From Methanobacteriota archaeon (GTDB taxonomy: Archaea > Thermoplasmatota > Poseidoniia > Poseidoniales > Poseidoniaceae), in contig PADF01000067.1 of the NCBI GenBank assembly GCA_002702945.1, positions 1 through 9,222 on the forward strand: a DNA stretch of 9,222 bases, written 5' to 3'. The translations under genes were made by a program, and so were the position numbers. Under the pieces are notes generated by a model. That model was not told the DNA's origin. It made no database searches and saw only the letters and a program-made list of their open reading frames with translations. Positions 1-6,129 of this stretch are shown here, piece by piece; within the stretch, counting starts at the first letter, position 1, and each line of letters opens with the position of its first letter.

Positions 1-1
1 A

Positions 2-526
2 TCAATACCAGATACTAATTACGTAAGAAATGAAGAAGAACTTAAAAAAACTTTAGAGAAGTATTCTAACGACACAAGTTTTTATCTTAAGTCTGATTTC
101 AGTAAAAATCCAAATCACATCTATTTCGGAACCTCTGAAGAGCTCTTGAAAAATGAGATTAACTGGAAAAAAGACCGTTATTTTAAAGAATCCTACATTT
201 TACAAACAAACTATTTAGGCGAAGGAATAAGACTAAATTTATTTCCTGGTGGTTATGAGCTGTATGAGTTTGAAAGTGGTAAATTTCTGAATAATAATGA
301 TTGGGAACAGCTGAAAGATTTTGGGATATTAAGCCGTCTTCTAAGTTTAAAACAACTGCTAGGAATGGATAATTGGCTTCTCAAATTTGATATTTTAATT
401 GGATCAGATGATTATGTTGTTTTAGATATAGGTATGGATCCACCATATAGGATGAAAAGGTATTGGGAGTCGCAAGGGCTAAGCTTCATTGACTTCTACA
501 TTGATCTTTATTTACTTGGTCAGTAA
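2..526 (+). CDS. C-terminal part of a probable ATP-grasp ligase, 5' end outside the window
   Basis: The reading frame is open from the left edge to the TAA at 524-526 (174 codons), so this is the 3' part of a longer gene. The TTG at 146 is an internal codon, not the start. The visible protein starts with an IPDT segment and a charged helix, then FYLKSDF, a SEEL helix, then YLGEGIRLNLFPGGYEL, and near the end KFDIL followed by VVLDIGMDPP. That order resembles the ATP-grasp fold: substrate-adjacent loop, ATP-binding lysine strand, the G-E/D-x-R strand, and the metal-binding acidic strand that is usually D/E-I-N-x-x-P. Here the asparagine position is glycine. No signal peptide or membrane segment is visible in this part. 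It ends 12 bases before the PseG-like gene and is probably co-transcribed with it. The family call rests on motif order only. A non-ATP-grasp protein of unknown function remains possible. Confidence 0.5.
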   Translation, partial: SIPDTNYVRNEEELKKTLEKYSNDTSFYLKSDFSKNPNHIYFGTSEELLKNEINWKKDRYFKESYILQTNYLGEGIRLNLFPGGYELYEFESGKFLNNNDWEQLKDFGILSRLLSLKQLLGMDNWLLKFDILIGSDDYVVLDIGMDPPYRMKRYWESQGLSFIDFYIDLYLLGQ

Positions 527-538
527 TTATATTTTGAG

Positions 539-1528
539 ATGAAGAAGTGTTTTATTAGACTTGATGCTTCACCAAGTCTGGGTTTTGGTCACTTAATGCG
601 CTGTTTGGCTCTGAGCGATGAACTCAAGTCGAGTTTTGAGGTCATTTTTGTAGTTAGAGAAAATGAATCAAAAACAGAACTTGAAAAATATAATTTTGAC
701 ATAATTCAAATCAAAGCCAATTCTAATGAGGAAGATTCTATGCTCTTATTGGCAACAAATAATCCTAATTCAATTTGGATTATTGATACAAAAAGGAAAT
801 TTCTTGAAAAATTCTTACCTAGTTTGAAAAAAAACAGTGACGTTGTTCTACTCATTGAAAATTTATCAAAAAATATAGATCACGCAGATGGTATTCTCTT
901 TCCGGCAGCCCATCTTGACTATAATATTCTTGATCCCTGGTTGCCTAAGAGTAAGAGGGATATGGTCTTAACTGGATGGGATTGGATTTTGCTTAGAAAT
1001 GAGATAATTAATGCTTCTCGATCAGATTCTTATTTTCCACTTGTTATAACAACTGGTGGAACTGATCCGAGCGGAGTATTTTTCAAGATTTGGGAATTGT
1101 TAGAAGGAGCACAGATTCACGCTACTTTTATGATTGGAGATTCATTTGCAAATAGAAATAAACTCCCGCTTCCTGATGAGTTTTTGAAAATAGTTGATTA
1201 TGACATTAAATACATTGCATCAGCAGGAACTATAATTTCAACTTTTGGAATAAGTGTCGCAGAATGCTTGTTTTTAAATAAGCCCGTGATTTCTGTAGCC
1301 CACTCAAAAGAAAATGCTAGAGGTTCAGAGATCTTAAGCACTAGGACACCAGCTTGTATTAACCTAGGATATTTTGAAGATCTTACCCAAGAGCGCCTAA
1401 TTAAAGAGATTGATGAATTGAAGCATCCAAATGAAGAGATAAATTCATGGTTGAGTCAAAATGTAATTGATGGTCAAGGTGCTAAACGTGTAGTTAGCTG
1501 GATAAAGCGTAAGGTTGAAGAGTGTTAA
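539..1528 (+). CDS. PseG/SpsG-like nucleotide-sugar hydrolase or glycosyltransferase-fold protein
   Basis: This 329-residue protein resembles PseG, which removes UDP from a 2,4-diacetamido-trideoxy sugar during pseudaminic acid synthesis, and SpsG of spore-coat polysaccharide loci. The N-terminus has the family signature: R7-x-D9-A-S followed by G15-F-G-H18-L-M-R-C22. H18 lies where the catalytic histidine of PseG sits. A TTGGTDPSG loop at about residues 171-179 matches the GG-x-D nucleotide-binding loop that opens the second GT-B-type domain. An FGISVAECLFLNKPVI segment matches the later donor-binding helix. Length is near or slightly above that of usual PseG proteins. There is no signal peptide, so it should act in the cytoplasm. 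The ATG at 539 has no good ribosome site and lies 12 bases after the upstream stop, which suggests coupled translation. The end overlaps the next gene by 7 bases. No PseB, PseC, PseH, PseF or PseI is in the window, so the true substrate is unknown. Confidence 0.75.
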   Translation: MKKCFIRLDASPSLGFGHLMRCLALSDELKSSFEVIFVVRENESKTELEKYNFDIIQIKANSNEEDSMLLLATNNPNSIWIIDTKRKFLEKFLPSLKKNSDVVLLIENLSKNIDHADGILFPAAHLDYNILDPWLPKSKRDMVLTGWDWILLRNEIINASRSDSYFPLVITTGGTDPSGVFFKIWELLEGAQIHATFMIGDSFANRNKLPLPDEFLKIVDYDIKYIASAGTIISTFGISVAECLFLNKPVISVAHSKENARGSEILSTRTPACINLGYFEDLTQERLIKEIDELKHPNEEINSWLSQNVIDGQGAKRVVSWIKRKVEEC

Positions 1529-2559
1529 CAATTTGTATAATTGAGGGCCACAATTCTGAGCATTTAAATATATGCTTAGATTCAATAAGCAAAAATACTA
1601 GCTCGCCTTATACCTTGAAAGTTTTCAAAGAAGAAAATACTAGAGAGCAAACCCTTAATACTATTTTGAATGATTTACCAAATCAGGATCTCATCATAGC
1701 GGCAGATGATATTGTATTCACATCTGACTGGGACAAAAGCCTTCTTAATCACTGGAATGAGAATAGGATCTTAGGTTTTTCTATGTTGTATCCTAAATCT
1801 AAGATTATTCAGAATCGAGGTTATAGGATTATTAGTATAGATGATGTTATTGCAAGCGAAGCTCTTGATAATGGGCTTGATAAGGATGAGGTTAATCCTT
1901 TTTCCCTTAGGCAATGTCAAAGCATTACTGGTTGTTTTCAAGCAATACCATCAAAAATTATTAATGCCATACCAAAATTTCCCTTAGAAGGAAGAAATCG
2001 ATTAGGTGAACTTTTGTATCATAGCTTAGCTATTAGAAAAGGTTTTGAGGTCGTCGTTCTTGGCCACTTCATGGAACATTATGCTATAAGCACAAAGAAA
2101 AATCCTAATCAAAAATTAAGTAGTGAGAGCTATCTTAGTGAAAAAAGCATTTGGAAAGATGCTACTGAAAAATTTAAATTAAATGATTTTGCTGAAGTTA
2201 GAATCCGACGAGAAATTGATCAAGAATTAATTGATTGGCTAAATGACCCTTGCGTGATTTATGGAGCTGGAACAATAACAGAATTTATTTCTGCTAATGT
2301 TAGCTTCGAGGCACATACCCTATGCAGCGGGCTTAAGGAAGAGGATGGGAAAGAACTAAATGGAAAATTAATTAAATATAAGGATGATATAGAGTGGCTT
2401 GATTATCAAAAACTATTAATAACTGTTCAAGGGAAAGAAAAAATGATCTTAAAAGACATTTTAAATTTAGCATCCCATCTTGAGGTTTGTGCAATTCTTG
2501 TAGAAAAAACTCCTTCCGTTCATCGATATAAATTAAGAAAGATCCATAGACGGAACTAA
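1522..2559 (+). CDS. GT-A (family 2-like) glycosyltransferase with C-terminal nucleotide-binding-like domain
   Basis: The GTG start at 1522 overlaps the previous stop by 7 bases. An AAGG at 1511-1514, seven bases upstream, supports it. Residues 1-190 look like a family-2 GT-A fold: LTICIIEGHN as first strand, a DLIIAADDIVF strand with D62-D63 in the metal/nucleotide-binding position, SITGCFQAIP as the acceptor-side loop, and a later GELLYHSLAIRKG helix ending near an EHYA histidine. After a charged linker, residues 244-330 start with CVIYGAGTITEF, a glycine-rich turn like that of Rossmann-type domains. An NGKLIKYKDDIEWL and LLITVQGKE pattern follows, typical of small sugar-modifying or methyltransferase-associated NAD-like domains. 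Expected role (inference): transfer of an unusual sugar during glycan assembly in the cytoplasm. No membrane segment is visible. It is probably the last gene of its transcription unit, because a 140-bp gap with a promoter candidate follows. Confidence 0.6.
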   Translation: MLTICIIEGHNSEHLNICLDSISKNTSSPYTLKVFKEENTREQTLNTILNDLPNQDLIIAADDIVFTSDWDKSLLNHWNENRILGFSMLYPKSKIIQNRGYRIISIDDVIASEALDNGLDKDEVNPFSLRQCQSITGCFQAIPSKIINAIPKFPLEGRNRLGELLYHSLAIRKGFEVVVLGHFMEHYAISTKKNPNQKLSSESYLSEKSIWKDATEKFKLNDFAEVRIRREIDQELIDWLNDPCVIYGAGTITEFISANVSFEAHTLCSGLKEEDGKELNGKLIKYKDDIEWLDYQKLLITVQGKEKMILKDILNLASHLEVCAILVEKTPSVHRYKLRKIHRRN

Positions 2560-2560
2560 T
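2552..2560 (+). repeat. 9-bp direct repeat, copy 1 (GGAACTAAT)
   Basis: GGAACTAAT overlaps the stop codon of the glycosyltransferase gene. An identical copy lies at 2691-2699, directly in front of the panB-like start codon. The two copies therefore bracket the only sizeable intergenic gap. The match is exact, but it may be chance in AT-rich DNA. Confidence 0.5.
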
Positions 2561-2570
2561 GCTTTATTCA

Positions 2571-2600
2571 GTGACATGCTTGTTATAAGCATCATATGAT
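2571..2600 (+). promoter_or_regulatory. sigma70-like promoter candidate for the panB-like operon
   Basis: GTGACA at 2571-2576 matches the TTGACA -35 box at five of six positions. TATGAT at 2595-2600 matches TATAAT at five of six. The spacer is 18 bases. The predicted transcription start near 2607 would give a leader of roughly 90 bases before the ATG at 2700. A second TATGAT at 2603-2608, part of a tandem repeat, has no -35 box at proper distance. This is a pattern match only. Confidence 0.4.
2576..2592. repeat. short inverted repeat ATGCTT-gttat-AAGCAT
   Basis: The arms are six bases and perfect, around a five-base loop, 17 bases after the glycosyltransferase stop. It lies inside the spacer of the promoter candidate, so it could be an operator. 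The stem is short and AT-rich and no T-run follows it, so an intrinsic terminator is unlikely. Confidence 0.35.
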
Positions 2601-2609
2601 TATATGATT
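2594..2609. repeat. tandem 8-bp repeat (ATATGATT)x2
   Basis: Two exact head-to-tail copies of ATATGATT occupy 2594-2601 and 2602-2609. The first overlaps the perfect palindrome ATCATATGAT (2591-2600). Each copy contains a TATGAT -10-like hexamer, so the repeat duplicates the predicted -10 box. Confidence 0.6.
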
Positions 2610-2620
2610 ACACCTATTAT

Positions 2621-2638
2621 TTGGGGGGGGTGACCCAA
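2621..2638 (+). other. G8 homopolymer within a small leader hairpin
   Basis: Eight consecutive G residues (2623-2630) stand out in AT-rich DNA. TTGGG (2621-2625) can pair with CCCAA (2634-2638). The G run would allow several alternative registers of this stem, for example GGG at 2628-2630 with CCC at 2634-2636. It lies in the predicted leader about 70 bases before the panB-like ATG. Its length could vary by slippage. Confidence 0.5.
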
Positions 2639-2687
2639 TACTTGGATTCTCTTAGAATTTTCAGACGAATAGCTAATAATCTCAAAT

Positions 2688-2699
2688 TAAGGAACTAAT
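2688..2699 (+). promoter_or_regulatory. ribosome binding site of the panB-like gene, including repeat copy 2
   Basis: TAAGGA at 2688-2693 lies six bases before the ATG at 2700. This is the best-spaced Shine-Dalgarno sequence in the window and it fixes the start. GGAACTAAT (2691-2699) is the second copy of the direct repeat found at 2552. Confidence 0.6.
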
Positions 2700-3635
2700 A
2701 TGCCAGCAGATAATAAAAATAAGACGACCATCATAACTCTGTCCCGCCACAAAAAAGAGGGTGAGAAAACAGTGCTCGTCACAGCATATGATTATCCTCA
2801 ATCAGTCATTGCCGATAAGGCTGGTGTAGATTGTATTCTTGTTGGTGATTCAGCCGGTATGACAACGCATGGTTATAAAACTACAATTCCAGTTACGATG
2901 GATCACATGATCATGCACTCAGAGGCAGTTGCTAGGGGCTCAAATAATGCTTTTTTAATAGGGGATATGCCTTACATGTCATATCAAAGTTCAAATGAAA
3001 TTGCTGTTGAAAATGCAGGTAGATTTATAAGGGCTGGCATGGACTGCGTTAAAGTAGAAGGCGATATGATTGATCGAATTAAATCAATAGCAGACTCAGG
3101 AATAATTGTAATGAGCCATTTAGGCCTGACACCACATACTAGGGCTAAACTTGGAGGCTACAGAGTTCAGGGCAAGTCAGCTGAAAGTGCAGAAATTATA
3201 TTAAAACAGGCGCTAGAATTACAGAAAGCCGGATGTTCTTTTTTACTTCTAGAAGCTATGCCTACTGAGCCAGCTGGCATGATTGCCAGTGAGCTCAATA
3301 TTCCTGTATATGGTATTGGAGCTGGAAATAGAGTTGATGGCCAACTAGTAATTCTTCATGATTTAGTAGGGTTATTCTGGGAATTTAAATCAAAATTTGT
3401 AAAGCGCTACTGTGAAGCAGGCCAACTTATAGAAAGTGCGCTTAAGGATTATTATAATGAGGTAAAGAATGAGGAGTTTCCTACATCAGAACAATTTTAT
3501 GAAATCAAGGATGAGGAGTTAGAAAAATTATTGTCAGACTCATCATGGAAGTATGAAAAGGATCGTGTTGAGAATCTAGCTGAACCAAAACATAGCGTAA
3601 CACCAAGAACAACTAAAAAAACCAGAAAAAAGTAG
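2700..3635 (+). CDS. panB: PanB-type 3-methyl-2-oxobutanoate hydroxymethyltransferase (possible specialised paralogue)
   Basis: PanB transfers a hydroxymethyl group from 5,10-methylene-tetrahydrofolate to 2-oxoisovalerate, giving ketopantoate. The TIM-barrel landmarks are all present: TAYDY at 28-32, VGDS with D50, IGDMPYMSY with D89, VKVEG with K118 and E120, SHLGLTPH at 139-146, GGYRVQGK at 152-159, LLLEAMP with E185, and YGIGAGNRVDGQ. D50, D89 and E120 match the magnesium ligands of E. coli PanB, and E185 matches its catalytic glutamate, so the enzyme should be active. The protein has 311 residues against about 264 for E. coli PanB. The extra length is a charged C-terminal extension ending in a Lys/Arg-rich TPRTTKKTRKK tail. 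It heads block B, 13 bases before the TPP enzyme. No panC, panD or panE is nearby, so a dedicated role on a related 2-oxo acid is plausible. Whether the genome has a second, housekeeping panB cannot be seen. Confidence 0.85.
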   Translation: MPADNKNKTTIITLSRHKKEGEKTVLVTAYDYPQSVIADKAGVDCILVGDSAGMTTHGYKTTIPVTMDHMIMHSEAVARGSNNAFLIGDMPYMSYQSSNEIAVENAGRFIRAGMDCVKVEGDMIDRIKSIADSGIIVMSHLGLTPHTRAKLGGYRVQGKSAESAEIILKQALELQKAGCSFLLLEAMPTEPAGMIASELNIPVYGIGAGNRVDGQLVILHDLVGLFWEFKSKFVKRYCEAGQLIESALKDYYNEVKNEEFPTSEQFYEIKDEELEKLLSDSSWKYEKDRVENLAEPKHSVTPRTTKKTRKK

Positions 3636-3648
3636 GTTCGATTCAGTT

Positions 3649-5361
3649 ATGAAAGCCAGTGATTATATTGTTGACTTTTTTATAAAAAAAGGCATTGATA
3701 CTGCTTTTGTTATGACAGGAGGGGCAATAGCTCACGTAATAGATTCAGTTGCAGCGAGAGAGAAAGAGATTGAATATGTTTGTGTTCAAAATGAACAAGT
3801 CGCAGCTATGGCTGCAGAGGCATATTCACGAACAGGTAAAGCAAATGGGGTTGCGTTAGTTACAAGTGGACCAGGCGCAACCAATCTAATAACAGGGATT
3901 GTTGGGGCTTGGTATGATTGCATTCCTGCTATATACATTACCGGACAAGTTAGAACCTGGGAAATGACAACTGGTAAATCTACTTTGCAAGATGGTTTTC
4001 AGGAAGTTGATATTTGCACTCAAGTTAAGAATGTTACGAAGTATGCCAAAACTATAACCAATAAGTCAGATATTCCTCTTGAGCTTGAGAAAGCTTATTC
4101 AGCAGCTAATTCAGGAAGAAAGGGCCCTGTGCTAATAGATCTTCCCATGGACATTCAAGTAGCTGAATTAACATCAGAGGAAATCAATAGCGTAAAAGAT
4201 CACGATTTTCTACTCGATCAAAAGTATGAAATTACAAAAGAAATAGATTCATTTATTAAGCTCTATGATAAATCAAAGAAACCTTTAATTTTGATCGGCG
4301 GAGGAGTTAAGCATGCCGATATCAAGAGTTATTTTAATGAATTTATTTTGAATTCAAAGATCCCATGTGTTTCAACATATGCTGCATATGAAATTTTAGA
4401 GCATTCCAATGAATATAACATAGGAGTTATTGGACAGTTTGGTCAATATTCGAGCAATGGCGCAATTCAAGAGTGTGATTTACTCATAGCTCTTGGAACT
4501 AGGTTTGGGATTAGAGCTATAGGAAATAACCCTGATCTATTTGCCTCAAATGCTAAAGTTGTTCATGTAAATATCGATAGCGGCGAGCTCAAGGATTCAA
4601 GGAAACAAGCTGAGCTTAGCATTCATTCAGATATCTTTACATTTTTAACTCAGATAGATGGCAAGGTGAAGTGCAGTAATGAAAGTTGGTTACATTCACT
4701 TGCTGAGAGTAAAACTAAAGACTTAGACATATCTGACAAAGGCACAGGAAAGGATGTTAATCCATATTGGCTTGTTGAAAATTTAAATAAAGAGTCTAGT
4801 CCTGATTGTATAATTATTCCAGATGTCGGCTGGCAAGTAACAACTTTGAATCAACAAAGTAAGCTTAAATTTGGGCAGCAAATGTTTTCTTCTTGGGCAA
4901 ATTCTCCCATGGGATATGCTGTTGCTGCTGGAATTGGCGCTCACTTTTCAAATAAACAGAAAGAAATAATCATACATATTGGAGATGGAGGACTGCAGCT
5001 TAATCTCCAAGATTTACAGACAGTTTCTCACTATGAGATACCTCTCAAGATTTTTCTCTGGAATAATTATGGCTATGCAACCATTCAAGCTTTTCAGGAT
5101 GGAAGTCTAGATCAAAGATATCATGCTACTGACCTCAATCATGGTTATTCAGCTCCAGATTTTGAAGAATTAGCTAAGCTTTACAAGCTTCAATACTTTA
5201 GAGTAGATGATGATTCTGAAGTCAAAAATACGATTTCAAATGTTTTAGGTGCTTCCGGCCCTGTTTTATGTGAAGTCATTATGGATATTAATTTTAGACC
5301 TAAGCCTGCTTTAGGAGCAGAAAAAGCGTTTGATGGTTTAGAGCCGACATTAGAAAAATGA
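3649..5361 (+). CDS. acetolactate-synthase-like thiamine-diphosphate enzyme
   Basis: This 570-residue protein has the full three-domain ALS-type architecture. The pyrimidine-binding domain carries FVMTGGAIAHVID and the catalytic E49 in QNEQVAA, then TSGPGATN, DCIPAIYITGQV and GFQEVDI. The central domain has IALGTRFGIRAIG around R285, like the FAD-associated GaRFddRvtG segment of ALS. The pyrophosphate domain has G445-D-G at one end and N472-N473 at the other of the TPP/Mg motif. It should decarboxylate a 2-oxo acid such as pyruvate and either add the acyl carbanion to an acceptor or release an aldehyde. The segment between GQV and GFQEVD (WEMTTGKSTLQD) seems longer than in housekeeping IlvB, near the active site. 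No regulatory subunit gene (ilvN) or ilvC/ilvD is adjacent. Similar enzymes in glycan loci, such as YerE of yersiniose synthesis, add a two-carbon branch to keto sugars, which fits this setting. Its ribosome site is weak (AGG, 12 bases upstream). Confidence 0.8.
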   Translation: MKASDYIVDFFIKKGIDTAFVMTGGAIAHVIDSVAAREKEIEYVCVQNEQVAAMAAEAYSRTGKANGVALVTSGPGATNLITGIVGAWYDCIPAIYITGQVRTWEMTTGKSTLQDGFQEVDICTQVKNVTKYAKTITNKSDIPLELEKAYSAANSGRKGPVLIDLPMDIQVAELTSEEINSVKDHDFLLDQKYEITKEIDSFIKLYDKSKKPLILIGGGVKHADIKSYFNEFILNSKIPCVSTYAAYEILEHSNEYNIGVIGQFGQYSSNGAIQECDLLIALGTRFGIRAIGNNPDLFASNAKVVHVNIDSGELKDSRKQAELSIHSDIFTFLTQIDGKVKCSNESWLHSLAESKTKDLDISDKGTGKDVNPYWLVENLNKESSPDCIIIPDVGWQVTTLNQQSKLKFGQQMFSSWANSPMGYAVAAGIGAHFSNKQKEIIIHIGDGGLQLNLQDLQTVSHYEIPLKIFLWNNYGYATIQAFQDGSLDQRYHATDLNHGYSAPDFEELAKLYKLQYFRVDDDSEVKNTISNVLGASGPVLCEVIMDINFRPKPALGAEKAFDGLEPTLEK

Positions 5362-5388
5362 GTGTCACCTTACTTAAATAAGAATAAT

Positions 5389-6129
5389 ATGAGCGGAAAG
5401 ACAATATTAGTCACAGGGGCTAGCAATGGAATAGGTAGAGCTATAGCATTAGAGTTTGCCAATGCTGAGAATTATTTAGTTTTGACATGGAATAGCGATA
5501 GCGAAGGCATTAAAAAAACAGCTGAGCTTGCTAGAGAAAAAGGTTCTAAAACAGAAGTATTCCAGCTGGATTTGGAAGATGAACAAGAAATTTCTGACTT
5601 CTGCAAACAAATTAATAACGCATCGGCACCAGATATTTTAATCAACAATGCGGCTATAGCTCAGAAAAAAGACTTTATGGAATTAAATAATGATGATTGG
5701 AACAAGGTCTTATCTGTTAATCTCAGGGCACCTTTTCAACTTTGTCAGAGTTTTATCCCACGAATGCAAAAAAAAGGATGGGGTCGGATCGTTAATATTA
5801 GCTCTATCGGAGGTCAATGGGGAGGTATTTACCAAGTTCATTATGCCGCTTCAAAAGCTGCTTTGATTAACTTAACAAGATCTCTCGCTAGACTTTATTC
5901 TAAAGATAAAATTGCAGTTACAGCTATTGCCCCAGGGGTAATTGATACTGGTATGACTACTGAAACTTTAGGGCATCAAACAGATAAATTATTGTCTCAT
6001 ATCCCTTCAGGAAGATTAGGAACAACAAAAGAAGTTGCTAAAGCAGTGAAATATTTATGCAGCGAAGAGGCAGCATATCTGAGCGGTATTACACTTAATA
6101 TTAATGGAGGAATGCACTTTAACTCTTGA
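5389..6129 (+). CDS. FabG-like short-chain dehydrogenase/reductase
   Basis: This is a classical SDR. From the ATG at 5389 it has 246 residues, very close to FabG (244). The cofactor loop TGASNGIG is at 9-16. The NNAA motif follows, then S139, Y152 and K156 (YAASK) as catalytic residues, and a typical SGITLNINGGMHF C-terminus. It should reduce a keto group, or oxidise an alcohol, with NAD(P)(H) in the cytoplasm. The frame is also open from a GTG at 5362, immediately after the TPP enzyme's stop, which would add nine residues. The ATG is preferred because the SDR fold starts at GKTILVTG, directly after it. Neither start has a convincing ribosome site. Its place between the TPP enzyme and the ATP-grasp gene suggests it reduces a keto product of the upstream enzymes rather than a fatty-acyl chain. 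No acyl-carrier-protein or other fab gene is present. The 3' end overlaps the next start (TTGA). Confidence 0.85.
   Translation: MSGKTILVTGASNGIGRAIALEFANAENYLVLTWNSDSEGIKKTAELAREKGSKTEVFQLDLEDEQEISDFCKQINNASAPDILINNAAIAQKKDFMELNNDDWNKVLSVNLRAPFQLCQSFIPRMQKKGWGRIVNISSIGGQWGGIYQVHYAASKAALINLTRSLARLYSKDKIAVTAIAPGVIDTGMTTETLGHQTDKLLSHIPSGRLGTTKEVAKAVKYLCSEEAAYLSGITLNINGGMHFNS

Noticed and set aside
146..148. TTG as start of the first gene
   Set aside because: The frame is open back to the left edge, and the upstream residues (IPDT..., FYLKSDF) fit the same protein family, so the gene begins outside the window.
2576..2592. Intrinsic terminator after the glycosyltransferase gene
   Set aside because: The stem is only six AT-rich base pairs and no run of T follows.
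2700..5361. Phosphonate biosynthesis (PEP mutase plus phosphonopyruvate decarboxylase)
   Set aside because: PEP mutase shares its superfamily with PanB and also pairs with a TPP enzyme. However, the first protein has PanB signatures and no EDKxxxxxNS motif, and the TPP enzyme has ALS-type domain length and motifs.
2700..5361. Ordinary housekeeping pantothenate/valine operon
   Set aside because: No panC, panD, panE, ilvN, ilvC or ilvD is present, and the flanking genes handle sugars. It cannot be fully excluded without the rest of the genome.
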